Below are positions 1 to 6,652 of a DNA stretch of 32,164 nt, one piece after another. The translations under genes and the position numbers were made by a program. Each line of letters begins with the position of its first letter. Positions within the stretch are counted from its first letter, which is position 1. This DNA is from a bacterium (GTDB lineage Bacteria; UBP14; UBA6098). The notes below the pieces were generated by a model. That model was not told the DNA's origin, did no database searches, and saw only the letters and a program-made list of their open reading frames with translations. Location: NCBI GenBank assembly GCA_003645085.1, contig QNEE01000008.1:1-32164 (forward strand). Direction: 5' to 3'.

Positions 1-399
1 GCCCTATTTATCGCGATTTCTATTGGTGGCTGCTATACACAAATAAAACTAACCAAACCTTCCGAAAAGACGCACAAAAACTGGGAAGACAGTTGTTCGC
101 GCCGCTATCACGAGCCATGCCGGTGGTGTTCGGGTTGGCATTACTATTATTATTATCCGTGGTGGCTCGACCAGATATGGTGGTGGGAAAAATACTCCGA
201 CGAGCCGGAGATAGAACGCCGCCGCGAGCGTTTCGAGCGCAGGCGCGGACTCGGCACAGCTTTCGACGCTATTATCCGGGGACTCGAGCGTATCGGCGAC
301 GACGACGATAGCGACGATTCTGACGACGACGATGATGACGAAAACCACGACGGCAACAATGAAAGAGAAAACCGCCCAGAACGCAGGCGCGGTTTATAA
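1..399 (+). CDS. Tyr/Trp-rich acidic lipoprotein (5' end outside window)
   Basis: Frame 1 is open from the first base to a TAA at 397-399, giving 132 visible residues. The visible part begins with ALFIAISIGGC, which is the end of a lipoprotein signal peptide with lipobox IGGC, so only a few N-terminal residues are missing. The mature protein has a strongly aromatic stretch (HYYYYYPWWLDQIWWW, about residues 47-62), then an Arg/Glu-rich part, then a run of Asp (about residues 99-110). No catalytic motif or known domain is visible. It ends 15 bases before the FadL-like outer-membrane protein gene and is probably co-transcribed with it, which suggests an envelope role. The low-complexity composition makes homology hard to judge. 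The reading frame and lipobox are seen directly; the function is unknown. Confidence 0.75.
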   Translation, partial: ALFIAISIGGCYTQIKLTKPSEKTHKNWEDSCSRRYHEPCRWCSGWHYYYYYPWWLDQIWWWEKYSDEPEIERRRERFERRRGLGTAFDAIIRGLERIGDDDDSDDSDDDDDDENHDGNNERENRPERRRGL

Positions 400-414
400 T
401 CGAAAGGCACTAAA

Positions 415-1686
415 ATGAGAAGCGAAGTTTTACTTTTTATCCTTTTACTTCCGGCGCTCGGATGCGCGCAGATATTGAGCGGCGACAGTATCGCCGACCC
501 GGTTCTTCCAGCGGATAGACATTTGCCTATGGGTATCCGCTCCGCCGGGATGGGTGGCGCTGGGGTGGCAATTGCCGAAGATTACTCCTCGCTTTTTTAC
601 AATCCGGCTAATCTGGCGTATATATCTCGTTTCGAAGCCGCGGGCGCGCTGCAATTCGATATCCTTAATTATAAAGGCACGCTCGACGGCGACGCCTCGA
701 GTGAAGGTTCGGATAATTATATCAAGCTACAGAGCGTCGGCGGCGTTATTCCAGTTCCAACCTCGCGCGGAGGATTGGTTTTCGGTATAGGCTTTGCGCG
801 AACGAACACGTTCGACCGGCGAATAAGATTTAAGGGAGTCGGCGACGATGGTTTAATCTACGACGGCGACGAATCGGTCAAGGGCGGTCTCGGCAAATTC
901 TGTATCGGCGGGGGTATTCAGGTCTCGCCATACGCCGCCCTCGGAATGAGCCTCGATTTCTACGCTGGAGGCGAAAGGTATAGCTGGTATTACGACCGTG
1001 TAAATCCAGGCGGAACCGATTGGCCGGACACTGTCGAAAGGAAAACCATCCTCGACGATATTCGCGACGAATACTCCGGTATCGGCGCGCGGTTCGGGAC
1101 TTTGATAGTTCCGAACAGGTTCGTTCAGATAGGTGCGTATATCTCGACGCCGACGCTGATAAATATCGACGAGGAGGGCGTTCTGCGTTTCGATTCACTG
1201 ACCACGGGTTGGGAGGTTTATCAGGAGGATTACGATTATATCGAGTCTATCGAACTAACACTACCATGGCGATTCGGTGCCGGACTTGCGATTCGTCCGA
1301 CCGATTGGCTTGTGTTCGCCGGAGACGCCGAATATGTCGATTGGCGTCAAATCGAATACGACGAGCCGGCGTGGATGCTTTATCAAAACCGCTTGATGGA
1401 CGACGATTTCCGCCCGACACTGCGCTGGTCTGCAGGCGGCGAAGTTACTATCCCTGTCGCAGCGATAAGACTCCGCGGAGGTTTCTCGCAGGAGCCTATT
1501 CCATATCAGGTTCAGGGCGGAGACCGCGTCCGTAACACGATTTCCGGCGGAGCAGGATTCATTCTCGGCGACCTAGTCTCGCTCGATATGGCGACCCAAT
1601 TCTCCAACTGGAACGCCGACGGCGAACGCCTCGACGAAGAATACCGTCTGGCGCGTATCTGGCTCGGATTAAGTTATAGATTTTAA
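415..1686 (+). CDS. OMPP1/FadL (TodX)-like outer-membrane beta-barrel protein
   Basis: This 423-residue protein starts with a signal peptide (MRSEVLLFILLLPALGCAQ). A motif follows at about residues 40-70 (GIRSAGMGGAGVAIAEDYSS then LFYNPANLAYI) that is typical of the FadL/OMPP1/TodX and PorV-like families, where the N-terminal segment with an NPA motif plugs the barrel. The rest alternates in the manner of beta strands, with many aromatic residues, and the chain ends in an aromatic terminal strand (LGLSYRF) with the C-terminal Phe expected for Bam-dependent insertion. FadL proteins carry long-chain fatty acids or other hydrophobic compounds across the outer membrane. PorV-like relatives act in type IX secretion, and this window does contain a type IX-like cargo at 18.7 kb, but the sequence does not tell which role applies. 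It lies between two lipoprotein genes. Confidence 0.8.
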   Translation: MRSEVLLFILLLPALGCAQILSGDSIADPVLPADRHLPMGIRSAGMGGAGVAIAEDYSSLFYNPANLAYISRFEAAGALQFDILNYKGTLDGDASSEGSDNYIKLQSVGGVIPVPTSRGGLVFGIGFARTNTFDRRIRFKGVGDDGLIYDGDESVKGGLGKFCIGGGIQVSPYAALGMSLDFYAGGERYSWYYDRVNPGGTDWPDTVERKTILDDIRDEYSGIGARFGTLIVPNRFVQIGAYISTPTLINIDEEGVLRFDSLTTGWEVYQEDYDYIESIELTLPWRFGAGLAIRPTDWLVFAGDAEYVDWRQIEYDEPAWMLYQNRLMDDDFRPTLRWSAGGEVTIPVAAIRLRGGFSQEPIPYQVQGGDRVRNTISGGAGFILGDLVSLDMATQFSNWNADGERLDEEYRLARIWLGLSYRF

Positions 1687-1718
1687 TCGATAATTAAAAC
1701 CAAACCACGGAGGAAAAA

Positions 1719-2492
1719 ATGAAATTCGCAGCAATCATCGTTTTATTGGCCGTTATCGCCGGATGCACAGGAGCGAATACGGCAGAGTCCAGCGGCAGAC
1801 TGGTGTCGGTAGCTGTCGTTACCCAGTGTTGCGATGTGAAGATGGCATACAAGGGTGGGAACACGTTTTTCGCGGCACCTATCGGCGAGGAATACACTAT
1901 CGTGGTGAAAAACCGCACCAACAAGCGGATACTCGTTGTGCCAACTGTCGACGGCTTGAATGTTATCGACCGTAGCAAGGGAAACTGGGACGGTTCGGGT
2001 TATGTGCTCGACGCCTACGAAAAGGTCGAGATACCCGGTTTCCGCAGGAGCGACGATTTCCAGTATGTCGAGAGATTTACGTTCAGTGAGGCTCGGTTCT
2101 CATTGGCGAATCGCATCGGCAACGTGCGCAATGTGGGCGTGATAGGCGTAGCGGTTTTCGAGGAATATGTGCCACCGCCAGAGCCGGTCTATAGTTACGG
2201 TTTGAGCGCCGAATCGATGGACGCGAAAGAGGAAGCGGGCGCGAGAGGCAAATCGGCTGCTCACGCTAGACGCGCAGGAACCGAAGCGGGACGCACAGTC
2301 CGTGACCCAGTCCGCAGAGTGAACTTTCAGAGAGCTTCCGATATGCCCGCTGAGATTCTGGCGATGTATTACGACACGGAGGAGAACCTGATTTCCGCGG
2401 GGATACTTCCGCCAACCTACAACCCGCCTCCGATAGGTTTCCTATCACCCTTCCCTTCGAATTATATAAGAGGAACCTATGTGACGGATTAG
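1719..2492 (+). CDS. Lipoprotein of unknown function
   Basis: The 257-residue product has a signal peptide with lipobox VIAGC (lipidated Cys16). The gene starts at an ATG preceded by a strong GGAGG ribosome-binding site. The central region (about residues 30-150) contains EEYTIVVKNRTNKRILVVPT, VDGLNVID, GYVLDAYEKVEIPGF and GVIGVAVFEE. I recognise this as a beta-sandwich-like domain found in uncharacterised bacterial lipoproteins, but I cannot give it a function. The C-terminal 90 residues are rich in Ala, Arg and Pro and look disordered. It is the last gene of the lipoprotein/FadL-like cluster and is followed by a rho-independent terminator. It probably sits on the inner or outer membrane facing the periplasm. 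Confidence 0.7.
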   Translation: MKFAAIIVLLAVIAGCTGANTAESSGRLVSVAVVTQCCDVKMAYKGGNTFFAAPIGEEYTIVVKNRTNKRILVVPTVDGLNVIDRSKGNWDGSGYVLDAYEKVEIPGFRRSDDFQYVERFTFSEARFSLANRIGNVRNVGVIGVAVFEEYVPPPEPVYSYGLSAESMDAKEEAGARGKSAAHARRAGTEAGRTVRDPVRRVNFQRASDMPAEILAMYYDTEENLISAGILPPTYNPPPIGFLSPFPSNYIRGTYVTD

Positions 2493-2522
2493 CCTTGCGG
2501 AGACAGGACTCCCCTGCCAAAA

Positions 2523-2555
2523 GCCCCCAACCTTTGTGGATGGGGGTTTTCTTTT
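2523..2555 (+). terminator. Rho-independent terminator after the first gene cluster
   Basis: CCCCCA (2524-2529) pairs with TGGGGG (2541-2546), with a further CC/GG pairing inside the loop. The stem is followed at once by TTTTCTTTT. It lies 30 bases after the stop codon of the lipoprotein gene ending at 2492. Confidence 0.75.
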
Positions 2556-2598
2556 GCTAAATACTAGTGACTTTGGCAAGATTGTATTACTCCGTAAA

Positions 2599-2690
2599 AG
2601 CGATTGAAATCGCTCTCCCTCAGCAAAGCCACTGAAATGGCTAACTCGATATATAAAAAACTATTAGCAATCCACGATTAAAGTCGTGGG
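2599..2690. repeat. Three small related palindromes (REP-like)
   Basis: Three short hairpin sequences occur in 92 bases: AGCGATTGAAATCGCT (2599-2614), AGCCACTGAAATGGCT (2627-2642) and CCACGATTAAAGTCGTGG (2672-2689). The arms differ, but each remains self-complementary around a common A-rich centre (AYTGAAAT or ATTAAAGT). Such arrays resemble the REP-like palindromes linked to Y1/RAYT transposases. No transposase gene lies in the window, so the link is an inference. Confidence 0.55.
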
Positions 2691-2767
2691 CTTGGCTTAT
2701 CCGATTTAAAGAGAAAATATAAAGATTATACACGCCCCAATAGCGACGTTGCCGATAATACTGCGTC

Positions 2768-2869
2768 GGCTGGCGCGAGGGTGGTCTTTGGGTATTGGTT
2801 GGGAGTCCGTGCGTCCGCTATAATGTATTCGATAATCTTTATAAGGACTTCGCACGGAGCGTGCCAGCC
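2768..2869 (+). repeat. MITE-like repeat, copy A (overlaps the 3' end of a PAP2 gene)
   Basis: The element has terminal inverted repeats GGCTGGCGCG (2768-2777) and CGTGCCAGCC (2860-2869). It also has an inner inverted pair, TCCGTGCG (2806-2813) and CGCACGGA (2851-2858). It belongs to a family of four in this window (27387-27462, 28177-28278, 31464-31562) that share the order GGCTGGCRCGAG, a GTGGTGTCTTTG-like block, GGAGTCCGTGCG, a variable centre, and CGCACGGAGCGTGNCAGCC. It is non-coding in itself. The stop codon and last residues of the minus-strand PAP2 gene are made from its right arm. Confidence 0.75.
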
Positions 2870-3759
2870 GGGCCGGAAAAGCCCTTTCCTTTAAACCGAC
2901 GATATACATAAGGCGCGAGAATATAGCAAATCAGGCCGAGTCCGGCGCCATAGATAACGTCGACGGCGTAATGGAAACGGCCATAAACGGTCGAAAGGAA
3001 AATGGCGAAAGACATTATTGCTACGAATTTCGCGCCTTTTGGGATATCTTTGATGGAGTTGGCCATAACAAGCGCGGAAACGCCGCAGTGACTCGACGGG
3101 AACGCCGCGCCAAAAATGCGGGCTGTTCTGAAAAGCCACCTAAAAAACGGGGCGAATAAATAACCATTTCTGGGAATGCTAGCGGCCTCGGGTATTTGCA
3201 CGCGAGGGCCCTGCACCGGCAATAGTATAAAGATAAAATAGAAGACTGTGAACGTAAAACTTAAATCGAAAACCCGTCGCTGGACCATATCGGGACGTCT
3301 ACGGAACCACCATACGAGCGGCAGAAGCACGATTATTATAAAGTAGGAGAAGTAACCCGCGTGCATAATCTCCGAAAACCACGCCGAGCTAAACCTGGTC
3401 GCGAAGTCGATATAAGGTTGGCAACCGAAGAGGATACGGTCCCATTCGGCAAAATAAAAATCTAAAGGCCTCACAAAAATTACCTGGTCTAAATCGTGTG
3501 TTTCACGATACATCGAACCGAAAAGGAGAATGGGATAGAATAGTCTCAAAAACGAAAGCAGGTTTCGTTTCAATGCACCGAACTTGATTATAAAAATAGG
3601 TAAAATCGTTAAAACTAACAAATGGTGCAGGAAATAGCGCCACCAGTTTTCGAGTCGGCACGATACGCCCGCGGCAACTATAAAAACCGCGACAACGAGA
3701 TAATAACCCAGTATTATTATATCCGACGGACTGAATTTAGTTATTGTTTTAGCGCGCAA
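2839..3759 (-). CDS. PAP2-superfamily membrane protein, inositol-phosphorylceramide synthase-like
   Basis: The 306-residue protein has several hydrophobic segments and the PAP2 phosphotransferase signature. A C1-like element is GPRVQIP (about 184-190), C2 is AFPSSHCG (219-226, His224), and C3 is STVYGRFHYAVDVIYG (256-271, with Arg261, His263 and Asp267). The spacing and the HYAVDVIYG form resemble the AUR1/inositol-phosphorylceramide synthase branch, whose members move a phospho-head group between lipids; simple phosphatidate or undecaprenyl-diphosphate phosphatase activity is also possible. The start codon is TTG, with a GAGGT ribosome-binding site about 6 bases upstream. The last residues (AGTLRAKSL) and the stop are encoded by the inverted-repeat element at 2768-2869, so the original C-terminus has been replaced or extended. 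A second, distant paralogue lies at 5209-6174. Confidence 0.75.
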   Translation of the reverse strand: MRAKTITKFSPSDIIILGYYLVVAVFIVAAGVSCRLENWWRYFLHHLLVLTILPIFIIKFGALKRNLLSFLRLFYPILLFGSMYRETHDLDQVIFVRPLDFYFAEWDRILFGCQPYIDFATRFSSAWFSEIMHAGYFSYFIIIVLLPLVWWFRRRPDMVQRRVFDLSFTFTVFYFIFILLPVQGPRVQIPEAASIPRNGYLFAPFFRWLFRTARIFGAAFPSSHCGVSALVMANSIKDIPKGAKFVAIMSFAIFLSTVYGRFHYAVDVIYGAGLGLICYILAPYVYRRFKGKGFSGPAGTLRAKSL

Positions 3760-3788
3760 TATTACCTCAATTGTGTTAGTCGGTTTGC

Positions 3789-3817
3789 ATAATACCGTTT
3801 TCTCATCGCGATGTCCA
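3789..3817 (-). promoter_or_regulatory. Sigma-70-type promoter for the PAP2 gene
   Basis: Read on the minus strand, TGGACA (3817-3812) is followed by a 17-base spacer and TATTAT (3794-3789). Each box is one mismatch from consensus. It lies about 30 bases upstream of the TTG start at 3759 and diverges from the HD-GYP gene. Confidence 0.5.
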
Positions 3818-3850
3818 GAAATTTTTTATCCGCAATCGGACATAAAACGC

Positions 3851-3878
3851 TTGAATTTTCTTAATTTGTAGTTAATAA
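3851..3878 (+). promoter_or_regulatory. Possible promoter for the HD-GYP gene
   Basis: TTGAAT (3851-3856) and TAATAA (3873-3878) are separated by 16 bases in an AT-rich divergent intergenic region, upstream of the TTG start at 3915. The boxes are weak matches, so this is tentative. Confidence 0.35.
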
Positions 3879-3914
3879 TTATAAGCGTTACCACATCGTC
3901 GGGTTATATATATC

Positions 3915-5192
3915 TTGAAATTCCAATTGAGATATTATCTTTTATCTTCCGCCTATTTGCTGGCGGCGTTGGCCTTGTGCGCCTACGCTGATTGGGAACC
4001 GCTTTTTAACAACCCGTTGCCTTTCGTCTTTTTTCTCACGTTATTTACAGTTGGGACATTTCTCCATATCGATATCGGTAGCAGCAGCGTTTTGACGCTC
4101 AACGACGCTATCGGTTTGGCCGCACTTTTAGCTTTTGGCCCCGCTTTCGGGGCCGCAGTATTTCTTGTCGGGATGATGATTCATATTATCTACGAACGGC
4201 GGGTGATTTTCCGACGGTTAGTATTTCTCTCCATCGGGATTGTAGAATTCTTCATCGTCGGATTGGTATATTTCGAAGTTTTAAACGGTTATAAGGGGCT
4301 CGCCGGTGGACCCAAAGACCTTCTTGCCGCAATCGTTGCCGGTTTCGTCTTATGGTTGTTCGATAGGGTCAGCGCGTTCGGGATTTTGGCTGCGATGGGC
4401 GTTCGTGCGATGACCAGTTTCTTCAATAAACTGAAACCGTATGCTGTGAGCCTGCCCCCGCTTTATATCTGGGGAATGATTATGTCCTTCGTTTTTCATA
4501 ATGGTGGATATGTTTTCACGGCGGTTTTGATGGTTCCGCTGCTCGTAATCTACGCCTTTTTCCGTAACCAAAAGGTATATCAGGACACCCTTCGCGAGAC
4601 GATATTCTCTCTCGCTAAAATGATAGACGCGCGAGATTCATACACCGCGTTGCACTCCGAGGGTGTCGCGGAAAACTCCAGAAAAATAGCGGCGAAAATT
4701 GGACTATCCGAAGAAGAGGTCGACGGTATTTACGAAATCTCCCTTCTGCATGATATTGGGAAGGTCGGCATTCACGACGCTATTCTTCTTAAACCAGGAC
4801 CGTTGGACGACGCCGAATGGGAATTAATGCGCGAACATCCAATTATCGGAGCCAATCTTGTCAAAAATCTAAGGTTTCTCGCCGGCTCTTGCGACGCCAT
4901 CCGGCATCACCACGAACGTTGGGACGGCAAAGGCTACCCCGACGGGCTTAAAGGCGAAGAAATACCGCTCTGGGCCAGGATTATCGCATTATGCGATGCG
5001 TGGGATGCCATGAGGACCGACCGACCATATCGTAAAGCGTTACCGCCCGAAGTAGCTCTCGGGGAGATAAAAAAAGGAAGCGGGACACAATTCGACCCTA
5101 AATTAGTTCCGGTAGCCTTGTTCGTTTTCGGTTCAGAGGGTATCGAATTGAAAGAGAACGAGGAGGAGCCGATAATTAAAAAGTCGGTATAA
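3915..5192 (+). CDS. Membrane-anchored HD-GYP domain protein (probable c-di-GMP phosphodiesterase)
   Basis: The 425-residue protein has an N-terminal membrane half (about residues 8-215, six to eight hydrophobic segments) that probably senses a membrane or periplasmic signal. A C-terminal HD-GYP domain follows (about 225-410). The key motifs are intact: IDARDSYTALHSEGVAENS (238-256), LLHDIGKVGIHD (278-289, HD pair His279/Asp280) and HHERWDGKGYP (332-342), the full HD-GYP signature. HD-GYP enzymes hydrolyse cyclic-di-GMP with a bi- or trinuclear metal site; a few act on cGAMP. The start is TTG with no strong ribosome-binding site. It stands between two PAP2 genes and converges with the second, ending 16 bases from that gene's stop. 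No GGDEF gene is in the window. Confidence 0.85.
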   Translation: MKFQLRYYLLSSAYLLAALALCAYADWEPLFNNPLPFVFFLTLFTVGTFLHIDIGSSSVLTLNDAIGLAALLAFGPAFGAAVFLVGMMIHIIYERRVIFRRLVFLSIGIVEFFIVGLVYFEVLNGYKGLAGGPKDLLAAIVAGFVLWLFDRVSAFGILAAMGVRAMTSFFNKLKPYAVSLPPLYIWGMIMSFVFHNGGYVFTAVLMVPLLVIYAFFRNQKVYQDTLRETIFSLAKMIDARDSYTALHSEGVAENSRKIAAKIGLSEEEVDGIYEISLLHDIGKVGIHDAILLKPGPLDDAEWELMREHPIIGANLVKNLRFLAGSCDAIRHHHERWDGKGYPDGLKGEEIPLWARIIALCDAWDAMRTDRPYRKALPPEVALGEIKKGSGTQFDPKLVPVALFVFGSEGIELKENEEEPIIKKSV

Positions 5193-5208
5193 AATCTCCG
5201 GGAATAAC

Positions 5209-6174
5209 CTAATTACCTTTCACCCACTCGCAGGACCTATCGCTGGTATCGGCCTTTATCCGTTTTTTACACCACCATCTATCGAGCTTCGGGGAGACAA
5301 AATAAACGAATATCGCCAGAGCGAAACCTGCGAGTATATCGATAACGTAATGGTGGCGAAGATAAACAGTCCCTAAAATCAGGCCGACCGCTATCGGCAA
5401 AAATGCCCAGAACATCGTCCGAGCATGTTTGAACGCGTATATCATCGCCAGCAATGTCGTGCCACAATGGAGGCTTGGAAAAGCCGCACGGCTGCTCGCC
5501 GCGGAGATAATAACCGTCCGCTGGGCGGCATCGAAAAAATAGCCGTAGAAATTCCTTGTGAATTGGTCGGCGAGCACCAATCTCGGTGGAGCCGCCGGGA
5601 AAGCGATATATAAAAAATACCCGAAATAATAACTCAAAACAACCCCCAGCAAAGCCTCGCGATATTCAAAATATTTTCTCCTAAAATAGAGCGTAAAAGG
5701 AACAACCAACGGGATTATAAAGTAGTTCATATAGCAGAAGCTGAAAAATTCCGTCAAAATCGGATGATAGAACTTCTGCGCCCAGAGCACCGGCTGAACA
5801 CCAAACATCCAAGCATCGATTTTTATAAGAATATCGTGAATATCGTGCGGGTTGACAAAGTAGATAGTATCGTGCAAATTCGTATAGATAGCTACTGCGA
5901 GACCGAACGGCGCAGCCTCCCGAATAAAGCAGTAGATTTTTCCGCCGGGATTCCATTTCCGTAATGCGATAAACACCGCAATAAGAAAAAAAACGGCGAT
6001 AAGCCGCTGAAGGTCGCCCCGAATGTATTTCGGGATGTTACCGCCCGCAGAGAAATAGCCGTGCGCCCGAAGTGTAATAACGACCATAGGTAAAAGGAAT
6101 ACGACCGCTACTAACTCCTCGAATCTCAAACGAAGAGCCAGCCGTTTTATTTTTGTATAAATAACCGCTGCCAT
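5209..6174 (-). CDS. PAP2-superfamily membrane protein, inositol-phosphorylceramide synthase-like (second copy)
   Basis: From the ATG at 6174 the product is 321 residues with about six membrane segments. PAP2 motifs are C1-like FPAAPPR (192-198), C2 AAFPSLHCG (230-238, His236) and C3 TVYLRHHYVIDILAG (269-283, with Arg273, His275 and Asp279). The family transfers or removes phosphate-linked lipid head groups in the membrane; the exact lipid is unknown. I chose 6174 over the longer open frame to 6348 because the extra 58 codons are not protein-like, cross a structured inverted-repeat element, and lie upstream of a good promoter at 6183-6211. That promoter puts the transcript start within a few bases of this ATG, so the mRNA may be leaderless. 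It shares its general architecture with the protein at 2839-3759. Confidence 0.8.
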   Translation of the reverse strand: MAAVIYTKIKRLALRLRFEELVAVVFLLPMVVITLRAHGYFSAGGNIPKYIRGDLQRLIAVFFLIAVFIALRKWNPGGKIYCFIREAAPFGLAVAIYTNLHDTIYFVNPHDIHDILIKIDAWMFGVQPVLWAQKFYHPILTEFFSFCYMNYFIIPLVVPFTLYFRRKYFEYREALLGVVLSYYFGYFLYIAFPAAPPRLVLADQFTRNFYGYFFDAAQRTVIISAASSRAAFPSLHCGTTLLAMIYAFKHARTMFWAFLPIAVGLILGTVYLRHHYVIDILAGFALAIFVYFVSPKLDRWWCKKRIKADTSDRSCEWVKGN

Positions 6175-6182
6175 TGTGCCGA

Positions 6183-6211
6183 ATAATAGTTTTATTCGCG
6201 CGGTATGGCAA
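6183..6211 (-). promoter_or_regulatory. Promoter of the second PAP2 gene (possible leaderless mRNA)
   Basis: On the minus strand, TTGCCA (6211-6206), a 17-base spacer and TATTAT (6188-6183). Transcription should start near 6176, almost on the ATG at 6174. No ribosome-binding site is present between them. Confidence 0.55.
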
Positions 6212-6253
6212 TAGGAATTTGAATGGCCAGTAGTAAAGGTCGAAATGTTATCA

Positions 6254-6421
6254 GGGGCGTCGGCGCGACCTATAGGTCGCAAGAGCAGATTACCCGAATA
6301 AAAATTTACCAGACAACCAGACGGCGCGCGGGTAATCTGCTCTTCCACCGCGTTGAATCCGAAAAGGGTTACGGTTATGTCGAAAGTCGCGGCATGGATT
6401 CAACGCGGCAGCCGACGCCCC
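6254..6421. other. Cloverleaf-like nested inverted-repeat element
   Basis: An outer 11-bp stem, GGGGCGTCGGC (6254-6264) with GCCGACGCCCC (6411-6421), encloses three perfect arms in tandem. Arm 1 is the palindrome GCGACCTATAGGTCGC (6265-6280). Arm 2 is AAGAGCAGATTACCCG (6281-6296) with its exact complement at 6329-6344. Arm 3 is CCGCGTTGAATCC (6348-6360) with its exact complement at 6396-6408. Every arm is mismatch-free and the arms abut almost without spacers. It could be a structured RNA, a cruciform-forming site or a non-autonomous mobile element. It encodes no believable protein and lies between the divergent genes at 5209-6174 and 6653-8341. Confidence 0.75.
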
Positions 6422-6542
6422 GAAATCGGCAATCCGTCGGATATTTGCCCTCGGGCGTTTTTCTCACCAGGATTAACGGAGAAGATTTAATTAAAAAAAT
6501 AGTCCTTTATATAGTCCTTGAATAAGATAAATAAAAATCGCT

Positions 6543-6570
6543 TTGCTTAACATTTCATATTCCGTATATT
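6543..6570 (+). promoter_or_regulatory. Promoter of the secreted fibre-like protein / C10 protease pair
   Basis: TTGCTT (6543-6548), a 16-base spacer and TATATT (6565-6570) in an AT-rich region. The expected leader is about 75 bases to the ATG at 6653. Confidence 0.5.
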
Positions 6571-6652
6571 TAATTGTATTAGGTTTATTTAGTTTAGTCT
6601 TGAACTTGAAACGTAAAATAATAAAAAAACCATTCTCGCAAGGAGGAAAAGA

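Noticed and set aside
2599-2690. CRISPR array
   Set aside because: The three units are short, differ in sequence and have no regular spacers, and no cas gene is present.
6175-6348. Upstream extension of the second PAP2 gene by 58 codons
   Set aside because: The extension crosses the promoter and the cloverleaf element and does not read like protein. The ATG at 6174 gives a normal membrane N-terminus.
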